Shown here: piece by piece, positions 1 through 9,278 of the stretch | Position numbering within the stretch: position 1 is the first letter of the stretch | How the letters are laid out: every line of letters begins with the position of its first letter | Assembly (NCBI GenBank): GCA_900199505.1 | Contig: FZQV01000014.1 | Location: 1 to 64,000, forward strand | DNA: 64,000 bases | From: Ruaniaceae bacterium KH17 | GTDB lineage: Bacteria; Actinomycetota; Actinomycetes; Actinomycetales; Actinomycetaceae | Direction: 5' to 3' | Position numbers and translations under genes: made by a program | Notes under the pieces: generated by a model | Told to the model about the DNA's origin: nothing | Databases searched by the model: none | What the model saw: only the letters and a program-made list of their open reading frames with translations

Positions 1-770
1 TGATCATCGCCGGCAAGACGCTGAAGATTCCCGGCACCGCGACGTCGAGCTCCTCCTCGGCCGCCAAGCCCGCGAACACCACCACGTCCAAGCCCACAAC
101 GACATCGACGCCCACCACATCCCACACGGTGAAGGCTGGCGACACGCTCGGGGCACTCGCAAGCAAGTACAAGACTTCGGTGGCCGCAATCAAGACCGCC
201 AACAAGCTCCCGAGCACCATGATCTATGTGGGCCAGAGGCTCGTGATCCCTGCGGAGGCGAGCACCAGCACGGACGTTCCCCAGCGGGTGGGGAGCACAT
301 TCTTGCACTATACCTACCCGGATCACGTTGTCGCGGCAGCGAATGTGAATCTCGATGCGCTAATCACGGCGGGTGTGCCGTCGCGTGCAGAGATGCAATC
401 GCTCGTCCGTCAGACCGCCATTGACATGGGCGTGGATCCGGCCCTCGCGCTGGGCATCGCCATGAAGGAGTCTGCTTTCAAGCACGACTCGGTCTCCCCC
501 GCCAACGCGATCGGCACCATGCAGGTGATCCCCTCCTCCGGCGAGTGGGCATCCGATCTCGTGGGACGCCAACTCAACCTGCTCAACCCGAAGGACAACG
601 TGGTGGCCGGCGTGGCGATCATTCGCCAACTCGTGCGCACCGCACCATCCCTCGACGTCGCGATCGCCTCGTACTACCAGGGTTACGGCTCGGTCACGCG
701 CAATGGCATGTTCAGTGACACCAAGCAGTATGTTGCCGGTGTCAAGGCCAACATGGCGACATTCAAGTAG
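1..770 (+). CDS. LysM and lytic transglycosylase-like protein (C-terminal part, gene begins before window)
   Basis: The reading frame is open from base 3, so the start lies upstream. The visible part begins with the end of one LysM repeat (IIAGKTLKIPG), then a Ser/Thr/Pro-rich linker, a complete LysM repeat (HTVKAGDTLGALASKY to GQRLVIPA) and a transglycosylase-like SLT domain of about 110 residues. AMKESAF carries the expected catalytic Glu, and IGTMQVIPS and IASYYQGYGSV match conserved SLT segments. LysM binds peptidoglycan and the SLT fold cleaves its glycan strands, so this is probably a secreted cell-wall-remodelling enzyme. The signal peptide would be outside the window. It is followed by the PASTA kinase, another cell-wall-related gene, on the same strand. 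Confidence 0.85.
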   Translation, partial: IIAGKTLKIPGTATSSSSSAAKPANTTTSKPTTTSTPTTSHTVKAGDTLGALASKYKTSVAAIKTANKLPSTMIYVGQRLVIPAEASTSTDVPQRVGSTFLHYTYPDHVVAAANVNLDALITAGVPSRAEMQSLVRQTAIDMGVDPALALGIAMKESAFKHDSVSPANAIGTMQVIPSSGEWASDLVGRQLNLLNPKDNVVAGVAIIRQLVRTAPSLDVAIASYYQGYGSVTRNGMFSDTKQYVAGVKANMATFK

Positions 771-817
771 CACAGCGACACTCCCCCATGGTCCGCCGTG
801 GGACAGCCGGAACTGCA

Positions 818-823
818 TAGGAT
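818..823 (+). promoter_or_regulatory. Putative -10 box of pknL-like gene, leaderless
   Basis: TAGGAT ends six bases before the GTG at 830, which places the transcription start at the start codon. No Shine-Dalgarno sequence is visible before this GTG. Confidence 0.5.
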
Positions 824-829
824 CGCGCT

Positions 830-2797
830 GTGGGCACTGGCGAAATTGAGGGCACCGTCATCGACGGTCGCTACGAGGTGCTCGAACGCATCGCCCGCGG
901 CGGCATGGCCACCGTCTATCTCGCACACGATCGCCGACTCGACCGCGACGTGGCCGTCAAGGTGATGCACCCGCATCTCGCGGAATCCGAAGCCTTCATT
1001 GCCCGCTTTCGCCGCGAGGCCCGCGCCGCCGCCCGCCTCGGCCACCCAAACGCCGTCGCTGTCTTCGATCAGGGGCTGTGGGGTGAGGCGTTCTACCTCA
1101 CAATGGAGTACGTAGACGGCGAGGACCTCCGCGATACTCTCCGCCGCGAAGGCGCGCTTCCCGTGGGCGAATCACTTGACATTGTCGAGCAGCTCCTCGA
1201 CGCCCTCGGTGCCGCGCACCGGCGTGGCCTGATCCATCGCGATATCAAGCCGGAGAACGTATTACGCGCCACGGATGGCACCCCCAAGCTCGCCGATTTT
1301 GGCCTCGCTCGCGCCGTCTCCGATGCCACGGCAGCCTCCACTGGCACGGTCCTCGGAACGGTCGCATACTTGGCGCCGGAGCTCGTCACCAGCGGTAGCG
1401 CAAGCGCCGCCTCCGACATCTACGCCGTGGGTGTGATGCTCTTTGAGATGCTGACCGGTCGGCAACCGTTCGCCGGGGAGATGCCAATCAATGTGGCATT
1501 TCAGCACGTCACATCATCCGTCCCCCCTGCATCCGAATCGATTCCGGGCCTACCTCGTGAGATCGATGATCTGATCGGCGCGCTCACGGCCAGGGACCCG
1601 GATGATCGCTTGCGCGATGGCGATGAGGCACTGGCCGCCGTTCGACGCACTCGTGATCTGCTTTCTGCGGAGTCCGCCGCGTTACGTGCGGACGTGCCGG
1701 GTGTCCCAGAAGCACAGCTTCCCACCACGAGCCCCGATCCCGAGGTCGCGAATGGGCCCAACGGCACCACTCCGCTCTGGGTCAAGCCTTCTACTGGGAC
1801 CGCGGCTATTCCGATCGGAGTACCACAGGAGATTGCGCCCACGAGCGTGCAGCGGCACCGACGGCGGTGGGTACCACTGCTCCTCGCGCTCGTGTTCACG
1901 CTGGTTCTCGGTGGCGGAGCGGCGGCCTATTACTATCTGGCTGGCCCCGGAGCGTTCACCACCGTGCCAAGTGTGCGCGGAATGGAGTGGGAGAAAGCCG
2001 CGGACGCCGTCGCTGATTGGGACCTGGTTCCGATTCGCGTCGAGGAATTCTCGGACACCTCCCCCAGTGGCACCGTGCTACGAACCGACCCCGATTCGGA
2101 TGAGTCCGTCCGGAAGAACACAGACGTTCAACTCTATGTCTCACAAGGCATCGAGAAGTTCCCCTTCCCCGACGTCGTCGGGCAGAGCCAGGAGGAGGCG
2201 CTCGCCGCACTCGAGAACTTTGGCGAGACCGCCGTGATAGAGAAGTTCAGCCAGAGTGCGCCCGCGGGAGAGGTTCTCGCAATCGCAGTGGCTGCCAACG
2301 TCTTTGATCCCGACGGCGACTCGCTCACCGCAGGCGATCCGCCTGCGGTAGACACTCTCATCCCCCACACCACCACCTTCGAGCTGGTGGTCTCGAAGGG
2401 CAAGGAACCCGTGCCGACTCCGGACGTGACCGAGAAGACGGTCGAGGATGCGCTTGCCGAACTCGAGGACGCCGGCCTCACGGGAGTCGAGGCGGACGAG
2501 CGCGAATACCACGACACACTTCCTGAAGGCTCCGTGATCGCCCAGTCACACGTTGGCGACGGCACGTACCGGGGCGATACGATCACGCTCACGGTCTCCA
2601 AGGGACCCGAACTCGTCGAGGTCCCGCGGGTGATCTGGATGAACGAGGCGAAAGCGGTCGAAGCGCTCCGAGGAGCCGGCCTTGACGTGAAGGTCAACAA
2701 GCCGTTTGGCGTGATCCTCAACACCGTGCGCACCCAGTCCGAAGCTGCCGGAACGTGGGTGAAGAAGGGCACCGTCGTCGAGATCGAGATCGTCTAA
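830..2797 (+). CDS. pknL: Serine/threonine protein kinase with PASTA repeats, PknL/PknB type
   Basis: This 655-residue membrane kinase has all the kinase landmarks. It has a glycine-rich loop (ARGGMATVYLA), the VAIK-type lysine at K44 (DVAVKVM), the catalytic loop HRDIKPEN at about 136-143, DFGLA at about 156 and the APE motif. A basic stretch and one membrane segment follow at about 345-367, then four extracellular PASTA-like repeats to the C-terminus. PASTA domains sense peptidoglycan fragments, so the likely role is phospho-signalling for cell growth or envelope synthesis. The position next to plsC matches PknL in other actinobacteria, although the M. tuberculosis protein lacks the PASTA tail, so the symbol is by context. 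The start is GTG with a leaderless -10 box. It is convergent with the phosphofructokinase gene, 17 bp away. Confidence 0.9.
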   Translation: MGTGEIEGTVIDGRYEVLERIARGGMATVYLAHDRRLDRDVAVKVMHPHLAESEAFIARFRREARAAARLGHPNAVAVFDQGLWGEAFYLTMEYVDGEDLRDTLRREGALPVGESLDIVEQLLDALGAAHRRGLIHRDIKPENVLRATDGTPKLADFGLARAVSDATAASTGTVLGTVAYLAPELVTSGSASAASDIYAVGVMLFEMLTGRQPFAGEMPINVAFQHVTSSVPPASESIPGLPREIDDLIGALTARDPDDRLRDGDEALAAVRRTRDLLSAESAALRADVPGVPEAQLPTTSPDPEVANGPNGTTPLWVKPSTGTAAIPIGVPQEIAPTSVQRHRRRWVPLLLALVFTLVLGGGAAAYYYLAGPGAFTTVPSVRGMEWEKAADAVADWDLVPIRVEEFSDTSPSGTVLRTDPDSDESVRKNTDVQLYVSQGIEKFPFPDVVGQSQEEALAALENFGETAVIEKFSQSAPAGEVLAIAVAANVFDPDGDSLTAGDPPAVDTLIPHTTTFELVVSKGKEPVPTPDVTEKTVEDALAELEDAGLTGVEADEREYHDTLPEGSVIAQSHVGDGTYRGDTITLTVSKGPELVEVPRVIWMNEAKAVEALRGAGLDVKVNKPFGVILNTVRTQSEAAGTWVKKGTVVEIEIV

Positions 2798-2814
2798 GAG
2801 GTACCGCCTAAGAG

Positions 2815-4041
2815 CTACTGCACATGTCCCGGAGCGTCAGCAGTGAACGGCTGTCCGATGTCCGCGATCATCTCGCGGAACCAGGGCGTGAACACATCGA
2901 AGGCCTTGTGGCCGGCGATCCGCGGGAAGTCGATCACCGAGAGTTCATCGTTGTTCGCTTCGTCGTGACCGATCACGCCCATCTTGCCGGAGAACGCGGC
3001 GTCAACCGCCATGTCCACCATCTGCTTGATCAGGTCGAGATCGTATGCGTTCGCCCGCGAGGAGCGTGAGAAGTAACCGGACTTCTGCACCATGACCTTC
3101 TCGGCGCCGATCGCCTTCGCGAAGTTCTTGGCGAACCATTCGCCGGGGTTGATCGTGTCCAGCTTGACGTGGCCGAACGGGTCGCGCTGGACCTCCTCAC
3201 CGCGGCGCGTCATTTCGGCGATGATTTCCGGTACGCCCGCACCCTCGGACCAGAAGATATTGACGTTGCCGACCTCGTCCATGACCTCCTTGAGGCGCAC
3301 GGCTTCGGTCTCGAAGTTCGGGGACATCTCCGGCACGAATACTCCGTGCAGGTCCCAGCGCTCGCGGGAGAGGCCGAGAGACGGCGCAAACTCCTGGGTG
3401 TCCAGCCACTCGCGGTACTTTCGTGCGGCGGCGGCGGTGAGCCAGCCACAGTTCCGGCCCATGACCTCGTGCACGATCAGCATGCGCGGGTTCGAACGGT
3501 GCTCTCCAATGATGTTCTGGGCGAACTCCGACGCCTCCTCGGCCGCGGTGTCCGCACCGAGCGACTGACGCACCGGCACGATGTCGTTGTCGATGGTCTT
3601 CGGCAGGCCCACCACGGAGAGGTGGTATCCGTTGTCCTCCAGGTACGCGGCGAGGTCCGCGGCAGTGGTGTTGGTGTCGTCACCGCCGATCGTATGGAGC
3701 ACATCGACGCCGTCTTCGCGGAGCCGATCGGCTGCCACCTTCAGCGGGTCCTCGCCCTCGGCGACGAGGCCGCGCTTGACGAGGTCCTTGGCGTTGGTGA
3801 GCTTCACTCGCGAGTTTCCGATCGGGCTGCCACCGAAGCGGTGCAGGATGGATGCACTCTTGCGACCCTCGTCATCGATCACAACGTGGTTGCCGGTGAG
3901 CAGACCGTGATAGCCGTACTGGTAGGCGATAATCTCGGTCTCCGGCGAGACCTCTGTGTACCGCTCGATCAGTCCGCCCACTGCAGACGACAAGCACGGT
4001 GCGAAGCCGCCAGCCGTCAGGAGCGCAACGCGCTTAACCAT
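2815..4041 (-). CDS. pfp: Pyrophosphate-dependent 6-phosphofructokinase
   Basis: This 408-residue phosphofructokinase has the diagnostic sequence GGDDTNTTAA. ATP-dependent enzymes have a GGDGS-type loop there, and the Asp marks the PPi-dependent group. PKTIDNDI carries the catalytic Asp and the PPi-associated Lys, and the substrate-binding segment VHEVMGRNCGWL is present. It reversibly converts fructose 6-phosphate plus PPi to fructose 1,6-bisphosphate in the cytosol. The ATG at 4041 is preferred over the one at 4053 because AGGA lies five bases upstream of it. The gene overlaps the 3' end of plsC by 8 bp (ATGGTTAA), so translation is probably coupled. Confidence 0.9.
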   Translation of the reverse strand: MVKRVALLTAGGFAPCLSSAVGGLIERYTEVSPETEIIAYQYGYHGLLTGNHVVIDDEGRKSASILHRFGGSPIGNSRVKLTNAKDLVKRGLVAEGEDPLKVAADRLREDGVDVLHTIGGDDTNTTAADLAAYLEDNGYHLSVVGLPKTIDNDIVPVRQSLGADTAAEEASEFAQNIIGEHRSNPRMLIVHEVMGRNCGWLTAAAARKYREWLDTQEFAPSLGLSRERWDLHGVFVPEMSPNFETEAVRLKEVMDEVGNVNIFWSEGAGVPEIIAEMTRRGEEVQRDPFGHVKLDTINPGEWFAKNFAKAIGAEKVMVQKSGYFSRSSRANAYDLDLIKQMVDMAVDAAFSGKMGVIGHDEANNDELSVIDFPRIAGHKAFDVFTPWFREMIADIGQPFTADAPGHVQ

Positions 4042-4972
4042 CGTGTTCCTCATTTCTTTCGGGTGAATCCTCGAAGTTCAGTGTAGAGGGGTCGCCCGCC
4101 TCATTTGCCTCAGCTTCACGCTGTGCCATCAGTTCGAGGCCTTCGCGAATCTCGTCCTCCGTAGGGATTGGGACTTCAGTCTCAGGTATGGGGCGTCCAC
4201 CTGGGGCCGTGGTGGCCCCGTCGGACATGTCCTGCTTTGCCTTCTTCGCCGCCGCCATTCGGTCCTTCTGGGTGGCGGCGTAAACATCCACGTATTCTTG
4301 GCCGGAGAGCAGCATCAGCTCGTACATGATCTCATCCGTGATCGAACGCAGCACGAAGCGGTCATCCTGCATGCCCTGGTAGCGCGAGAAGTCCAGCGGT
4401 TTCCCGACGACGACCCCAATCCGATGGATGTTCGGGATCCGTTTCCCAATGGGCTGGGCGATGTTGGTGCCAATCATGGCCACCGGGATCACAGGGGCTC
4501 CAGATTCAAGGGCCAGCCGGGCCACACCGGTCTTGCCACGGTAGAGCCGACCGTCAGGGCTGCGCGTGCCCTCCGGGTAGATTCCGAAAAGTTCACCCTC
4601 GTTGAGCCGCCCGAGCCCCGTCCGCAACGCGGCTTCCGAGGCCCGGCCGCCGGAGCGGTCCACGGGAATGGTGCCCACGCCGCGCATGAACCCGGCGACC
4701 AGCTTGCCACGAATGCCCGTGCCATCGAAGTAGTCCGACTTACCCATAAACACCACTTCACGCCGCAGCATCAGCGGGAGGAAGAAGGAATCAATCACAG
4801 CGAGGTGATTTGAGGCCAAAATCGCCGGACCGTCCGCGGGTATGTTCTCCTCGCCCCGAATCCAGGGTTGATAGAACACCTTCATCACGCTACCTAGCGT
4901 GGCTTTCATGAAGCTGTAGAACACACCTGCCGCCTTTTTTCGGAACGCATGCCAGTCTAGTTGCATGAGCAC
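4034..4972 (-). CDS. plsC: 1-acyl-sn-glycerol-3-phosphate acyltransferase
   Basis: This is a PlsC-family acyltransferase of 312 residues. It has the NHX4D catalytic motif (NHLAVID) and the second block PEGTRS, both expected for transfer of an acyl chain to lysophosphatidic acid at the inner membrane. The C-terminal tail is acidic, Glu/Asp-rich and not conserved. The start is uncertain: GTG 4972 and ATG 4966 are both possible, and family members begin near the later FYSFMKATLG segment. Either early start overlaps the start codon of the divergent gene at 4965. It is upstream of pfp and overlaps it, so the two form a transcription unit. Confidence 0.87.
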   Translation of the reverse strand: MLMQLDWHAFRKKAAGVFYSFMKATLGSVMKVFYQPWIRGEENIPADGPAILASNHLAVIDSFFLPLMLRREVVFMGKSDYFDGTGIRGKLVAGFMRGVGTIPVDRSGGRASEAALRTGLGRLNEGELFGIYPEGTRSPDGRLYRGKTGVARLALESGAPVIPVAMIGTNIAQPIGKRIPNIHRIGVVVGKPLDFSRYQGMQDDRFVLRSITDEIMYELMLLSGQEYVDVYAATQKDRMAAAKKAKQDMSDGATTAPGGRPIPETEVPIPTEDEIREGLELMAQREAEANEAGDPSTLNFEDSPERNEEHDG

Positions 4973-5339
4973 GCCCGACGAACTCGATCCTGATGATATT
5001 GATGCCCGCTGGCGGGACTTGACCGCCGAGCTCGGCGATATTGCGGGGCATCGGGAGGTCCCACGTCCCCCCGCATCGGGCCCACGCGACTACATCGCGG
5101 AGGATGACGATGGTGCCTTCGAGCCGCCGGAGCCGGAGACCGAACCCTTCCAGCTGCGGGCGATGTTCGGTTGGATCCTGCTCATTGGGGGCATCATCGG
5201 GATCCTCGTGAGCGCGATTGGCCACGCTTCCACAGCGCTGGGGGTCGTAAGTGCCGTCTCTGCGGTGTCCGGCCTGGTGGTGCTCGCGACGGGTCTCCCG
5301 ACGCACCACGATCCAGACGATGACGGTGCGCGTGTCTAA
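4965..5339 (+). CDS. Small membrane protein, function unknown
   Basis: This is a 124-residue protein. The N-terminal 60 residues are acidic and Pro-rich (DELDPDDIDARW, EPPEPETEP) and probably cytoplasmic. Two hydrophobic segments follow at about 67-85 and 90-109, then a short acidic tail. I do not recognise a family with a defined function, although small proteins of this shape are common in actinobacteria. Its ATG lies inside the first codons of the divergent plsC reading frame. The upstream CAGTCT is a weak -10 candidate. The coding potential of the third positions supports a real gene. Confidence 0.65.
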   Translation: MSTPDELDPDDIDARWRDLTAELGDIAGHREVPRPPASGPRDYIAEDDDGAFEPPEPETEPFQLRAMFGWILLIGGIIGILVSAIGHASTALGVVSAVSAVSGLVVLATGLPTHHDPDDDGARV

Positions 5340-5412
5340 TTGTTGCGTCTCGGAGAGCGTGACGGGCCTCACTTAGATAAGCTTTGCGGAGACCCACTCT
5401 CAAGGATGTGCA

Positions 5413-7233
5413 ATGAAGGAATTTTCCACGCCAGCGGCTCTCGATATCGATCCGAGCCTTTCAATCTCCGATTTCTTGGTGCGCCATGCCACCGAGACTC
5501 CCTCGAAGACCCTGATGTGCCGTTCGGTCGGCGGTGAATGGCAGGACGTCTCCGCGAGTGAGGTCCTGCAGACCGTGCGCGGAGTCGCGAAGGGTCTTAT
5601 CGCCAATGGCTACGGCAAGGGCGACAGCATCGCGATCATGTCCCGGACTCGGATCGAATGGGCCCTGCTGGACCTTGCGGTCTGGCATATCGGTGCGCAC
5701 TCCGTACCGGTCTATGAGACGTCCTCCCCTCACCAGACCCAGTGGATCCTCGAGGACGCCGCCTGCACCGCAATCATCACCGAGACCGCCGCCAATGCCG
5801 CTGTGGTGGAGGAAGCCCGCACTGAGGGCAGCGGCCACAAGGTACGAAATGTGTGGGTGATCGATGACGGCGCCATCGACTCGCTGATTGCCGACGGCGC
5901 GGACGTGAGCGATGACGCCGCCGACGCCGGTTACAAGTCCACCACCCTCGATGACCTCGCAACGATCATCTACACCTCAGGCACCACGGGCCGCCCCAAG
6001 GGCGCCGAACTCACGCACGGCAACTTCGTGCGGCTGATTCTGGAGGCCCTCAACTCAAACCTGCACCGGATCCTCGAAGAGCCGGATACGCGGACCTTGC
6101 TCTTCATCCCAATGGCGCACGTCTTCGCGCGCTTCGTGAGCGTACTCGTGATTATTGAGGGCTGCCCGACGGCGTACGCTCCCGATCCAAAGCAGGCCGT
6201 GGCCGATATCGGCACGTTCAAACCTACTCTCCTCCTCTCGGTGCCACGCATTTGGGAGAAGATCTACACCAGCGCCGAGCTGAAGCAGGGAAAGGGCCTG
6301 AAGCGATCGATCTTCCGCTGGGCCGTGAAGGTGGGCGTTACCTGGTCCCGCCAACTTGACGAGCCGGGTGGGCCCACGCGTGGCGTCGAGTTCCAGCACA
6401 AGCTCGCGGACAAGCTGGTGTACTCGAAGCTCCGTGAGCTGTTGGGCGGGCGCCTGCAGTGGACAATCTCCGGTGGTGCACCCTTGGGTGATCGCATGCT
6501 GCACTTCTATCGCGGCGTGGGTATCAACATGCTTGAGGGGTATGGCCTCACTGAGACCACCGCCCCTACTAATGTGAATCTGCCGGGCACCATCAAGGTC
6601 GGTACGGTGGGTCCGCCGCTCGCCGGTACCTCGATCAGGATCCTGGACGACGGCGAGATCCTCTCCAAGGGAGTGGGAGTATTCCGGGGCTACCACAACA
6701 ACCCTGAGGCGACCGCCGAGGCGATTCAGGACGGCTGGTTCCACACGGGCGACTTTGGCTCGCTCGATGAAGATGGCTTCGTGCGGATCACCGGCCGCAA
6801 GAAGGAGATCATCGTGACTGCGGGTGGCAAGAACGTCGCGCCATCCTCGCTCGAGGATCCGATCCGTTCGCACCCGATCATCTCGCAGGTGGTCGTGGTG
6901 GGCGATCAGCAGCCGTTCATTGCGGCGCTGATTACGCTCGATGCCGAGGTTCTCCCGCAGTGGCTGGAGACGCACGATCTCGATCCCACGATGACCGTTG
7001 CCGAGGCCGTGAACAACCATGTGGTACGCGATCACGTCCAGCAGGCCGTCGATCGCGCCAACCGCAACGTGTCTCGCGCCGAGTCGATCCGCGAAATCCG
7101 CATCCTCACGGACGACTTCACGTTGGACAACGACATGCTGACGCCGTCCATGAAGGTCAAGCGGCACCTGGTTCACAAGAACTACGCGGACGTAATCGCC
7201 GGCATCTACGCGGGGTCGATACCAGCGAAGTAG
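5413..7233 (+). CDS. fadD15: Long-chain fatty-acid--CoA ligase (FadD15-like AMP-forming)
   Basis: This is a 606-residue ANL-superfamily enzyme. The P-loop YTSGTTGRPKG is complete at about residue 190. The adenylate-binding GYGLTETTA, the hinge GRKKEIIVTAGGKNVAP and the C-terminal core are also present. It activates long-chain fatty acids to acyl-AMP and then acyl-CoA, for lipid synthesis or degradation. AAGGA lies six bases before the ATG. The position in the conserved actinobacterial block matches fadD15, and the symbol rests on that synteny. It is separated from the preceding small membrane protein by 73 bp. Confidence 0.88.
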   Translation: MKEFSTPAALDIDPSLSISDFLVRHATETPSKTLMCRSVGGEWQDVSASEVLQTVRGVAKGLIANGYGKGDSIAIMSRTRIEWALLDLAVWHIGAHSVPVYETSSPHQTQWILEDAACTAIITETAANAAVVEEARTEGSGHKVRNVWVIDDGAIDSLIADGADVSDDAADAGYKSTTLDDLATIIYTSGTTGRPKGAELTHGNFVRLILEALNSNLHRILEEPDTRTLLFIPMAHVFARFVSVLVIIEGCPTAYAPDPKQAVADIGTFKPTLLLSVPRIWEKIYTSAELKQGKGLKRSIFRWAVKVGVTWSRQLDEPGGPTRGVEFQHKLADKLVYSKLRELLGGRLQWTISGGAPLGDRMLHFYRGVGINMLEGYGLTETTAPTNVNLPGTIKVGTVGPPLAGTSIRILDDGEILSKGVGVFRGYHNNPEATAEAIQDGWFHTGDFGSLDEDGFVRITGRKKEIIVTAGGKNVAPSSLEDPIRSHPIISQVVVVGDQQPFIAALITLDAEVLPQWLETHDLDPTMTVAEAVNNHVVRDHVQQAVDRANRNVSRAESIREIRILTDDFTLDNDMLTPSMKVKRHLVHKNYADVIAGIYAGSIPAK

Positions 7234-7282
7234 CGCGGCATCACACCACCGTGTCAGTGGGCGTGGATAGCGTGGAGACACG

Positions 7283-8974
7283 ATGTCCACGCCCACTCAG
7301 CTTTCGTTCGACTCACTCGGGACGCCCCTCAGCGAGGTGACCTTCGTCGTCGTCGACCTGGAGACCACTGGCGGGCGTAGCAGCGAGGATTCGATCACCG
7401 AGATCGGCGCCGTCAAGCTCAAGGGCGGCGAGGTGGCCGGGGAGTTCCAGACCCTCGTCAACCCGCGCCGCGCAATCCCCCACGAGATCACATCTCTGAC
7501 CGGCATTTCGTCCGCAATGGTCGCGGCCGCACCGATCCTCGAGGCCGTGCTCCCCACTTTCCTCGAGTTCGCCCGGTTCGGGCCGGACACGGTGTTGGTG
7601 GCACACAACGCGCGCTTCGATGTGGGGTTCCTCAAGGCCGCGTGTGCGCGGTACGCGATCCCATGGCCTGCTCCCCCCGTGGTCGACACGCTGCTCCTCT
7701 CACGGCGCGCACTGAGCAGGCAGGACACTCCCAATCACAAGCTCGGCACACTCGCGCGTGTCTTCGGCACCGAGATACAGCCCACGCACCGTGCCCTCGA
7801 TGACGCCCGGGCCACCGGCGAGATCCTGCACCGGCTCCTTGAGCGGCTCGCACCGCTTGGACTCACTCACGCCGAGGACCTTCGGACCATCACGGCCCGG
7901 GTACCGGCCACGCGGCGCGCGAAGAGCAGCATCGCCACCGGACTCCCCACCGGACCGGGCGTGTATCAGTTCGTGGGGCGCGCCGGGGACGTGCTCTACG
8001 TGGGCTCCAGCACCAACCTCCACGCCAGAGTGAAGTCCTATTTCACCGCGGGCGAGAGCCGCCGCAGAATGGGCGAGATGCTCGATCTGGCCGTCGAGGT
8101 GCGGCCGATCGAATGCGCCACGTTGCTCGAAGCGCGCGTGCGTGAGCTGCGGCTGATCGATTCCCTCCAGCCGCCGTACAACATTCGCTCCCGCCGCGCG
8201 CGCACGAGGCCGTGGCTCCGGCTCACCAATGAGGTGCACCCTCGGCTCACGATCACCCGCTCCCTCCCGCTGGCCGAAGCAGCCTCTGCCTGGGGCCCGT
8301 TCTCCTCACAGGCGCAAGCCCGTGCCGCAATGGAAGCGCTCGCGGCCGCATCCGGGCTGCGCACCTGTAACACGCGGCTCCCCCTCATCCCCAGTGCCGC
8401 CGCGCGCGCCTGCGCCGCCCACGAGATGGGGCGTTGCTCCGCGCCGTGCATCGTGGCGGGAGCTGGCGAGGCTTCCGTGAGCCTCGCCCATACCGCGCTC
8501 AGTGGCGACGTGGGAACCGTTATCGAGCATCTCCGAGCGCACATCGCCACGCTCTCAGCCGCCGAGCGCTATGAGGAGGCCCGTGACGCTCGCGAGCGGC
8601 TGCGCGCCGTGCTCGTCGGCGCGAGTCGAGCGGAGACGCTGCGGATCTGGGCGCGCCAGCCGCTCGTTGTGGGCGCCCGCCCAGGCGCAGGTGTCTGGGA
8701 GCTGGCAGTGCTGAAGTGGGGCCGGCTCGCGGGCGTTGGGGTGCTCCGGCCCGGAGCCGATGTCGACGCCGTGATCGAGGAGGTGCTCACACGTTGCGAC
8801 CATGTCCCGATGCCCAGCGCCGTGGGCGAATTGGCGACCGCGGAGGAAACTCAGATGCTCGCGGCGTGGTTCACTGCACCAGACTGTAGGCTCGCCCGAG
8901 TCGAGCCTGGCGCTCCCCCGATCGCGTGCCAGATCGATTCCGCAGCCCGTATCCCACTGCCACCCACCGATTGA
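7283..8974 (+). CDS. DEDD 3'-5' exonuclease fused to UvrC-like GIY-YIG domain
   Basis: This 563-residue fusion has an N-terminal DnaQ-type exonuclease. Exo I is VVDLETTGG, Exo II is VAHNARFDVGFL and Exo III is HRALDDARATGEIL, of the DEDDh type. A GIY-YIG nuclease domain follows at about 215-300 (GPGVYQF ... VLYVGSS), then a UvrC-like middle region with a Cys pair (HEMGRCSAPC). The architecture matches the conserved actinobacterial protein next to trpD (Rv2191 in M. tuberculosis). It is presumed to act in DNA repair or processing, but its substrate is not evident from sequence. The ATG at 7283 has GGAGA a few bases upstream. Confidence 0.85.
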   Translation: MSTPTQLSFDSLGTPLSEVTFVVVDLETTGGRSSEDSITEIGAVKLKGGEVAGEFQTLVNPRRAIPHEITSLTGISSAMVAAAPILEAVLPTFLEFARFGPDTVLVAHNARFDVGFLKAACARYAIPWPAPPVVDTLLLSRRALSRQDTPNHKLGTLARVFGTEIQPTHRALDDARATGEILHRLLERLAPLGLTHAEDLRTITARVPATRRAKSSIATGLPTGPGVYQFVGRAGDVLYVGSSTNLHARVKSYFTAGESRRRMGEMLDLAVEVRPIECATLLEARVRELRLIDSLQPPYNIRSRRARTRPWLRLTNEVHPRLTITRSLPLAEAASAWGPFSSQAQARAAMEALAAASGLRTCNTRLPLIPSAAARACAAHEMGRCSAPCIVAGAGEASVSLAHTALSGDVGTVIEHLRAHIATLSAAERYEEARDARERLRAVLVGASRAETLRIWARQPLVVGARPGAGVWELAVLKWGRLAGVGVLRPGADVDAVIEEVLTRCDHVPMPSAVGELATAEETQMLAAWFTAPDCRLARVEPGAPPIACQIDSAARIPLPPTD

Positions 8975-8977
8975 GGT

Positions 8978-8983
8978 GATAAT
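8978..8983 (+). promoter_or_regulatory. Putative -10 box for the RAM-domain gene
   Basis: GATAAT ends six bases before the ATG at 8990, the same geometry as at 818-823. GGAGG is only one base from the ATG, too close for a normal ribosome binding site, so leaderless initiation is favoured. Confidence 0.45.
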
Positions 8984-8989
8984 GGAGGC

Positions 8990-9277
8990 ATGCTCACTGC
9001 AATCGTGCTCATCGAAACCGCCCCGTCGCTAATTCCCGAGGTCGCCCAGGCGATCGCGGACTTGCCGAAGGTGTCCGAGGTATTCTCTGTGACCGGCGAT
9101 ACCGATCTGATTGCGATGGTGCGCGTCAACGCTCACGACGAACTCGCGGACGTGATCGCGAACCAGATCTCGAAGATTGAGGGCATCCTCGAGACGCGCA
9201 CCTACATCGCGTTCCAGTCGTACTCGAAGCACGATCTGGACGCCGCCTTCGGCCTTGGGTTCGAACCGGTCGAGTAG
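8990..9277 (+). CDS. Stand-alone Lrp/AsnC-type ligand-binding (RAM) domain protein
   Basis: This 95-residue protein consists only of the ligand-binding half of Lrp/AsnC regulators, a beta-alpha-beta-beta-alpha-beta pattern including SVTGDTDLIAMVRV and ILETRTYIAF. It has no helix-turn-helix DNA-binding domain. Stand-alone RAM proteins bind amino acids and can modulate full-length Lrp proteins or enzymes. It lies next to trpD in a convergent arrangement with one base between the stop codons, so a link to aromatic amino acid sensing is possible but unproven. Confidence 0.85.
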   Translation: MLTAIVLIETAPSLIPEVAQAIADLPKVSEVFSVTGDTDLIAMVRVNAHDELADVIANQISKIEGILETRTYIAFQSYSKHDLDAAFGLGFEPVE

Positions 9278-9278
9278 T

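Noticed and set aside
6055-7296. Minus-strand frame of 413 codons over the acyl-CoA ligase
   Set aside because: The ligase has complete ANL motifs on the plus strand, so the reverse frame is a shadow.
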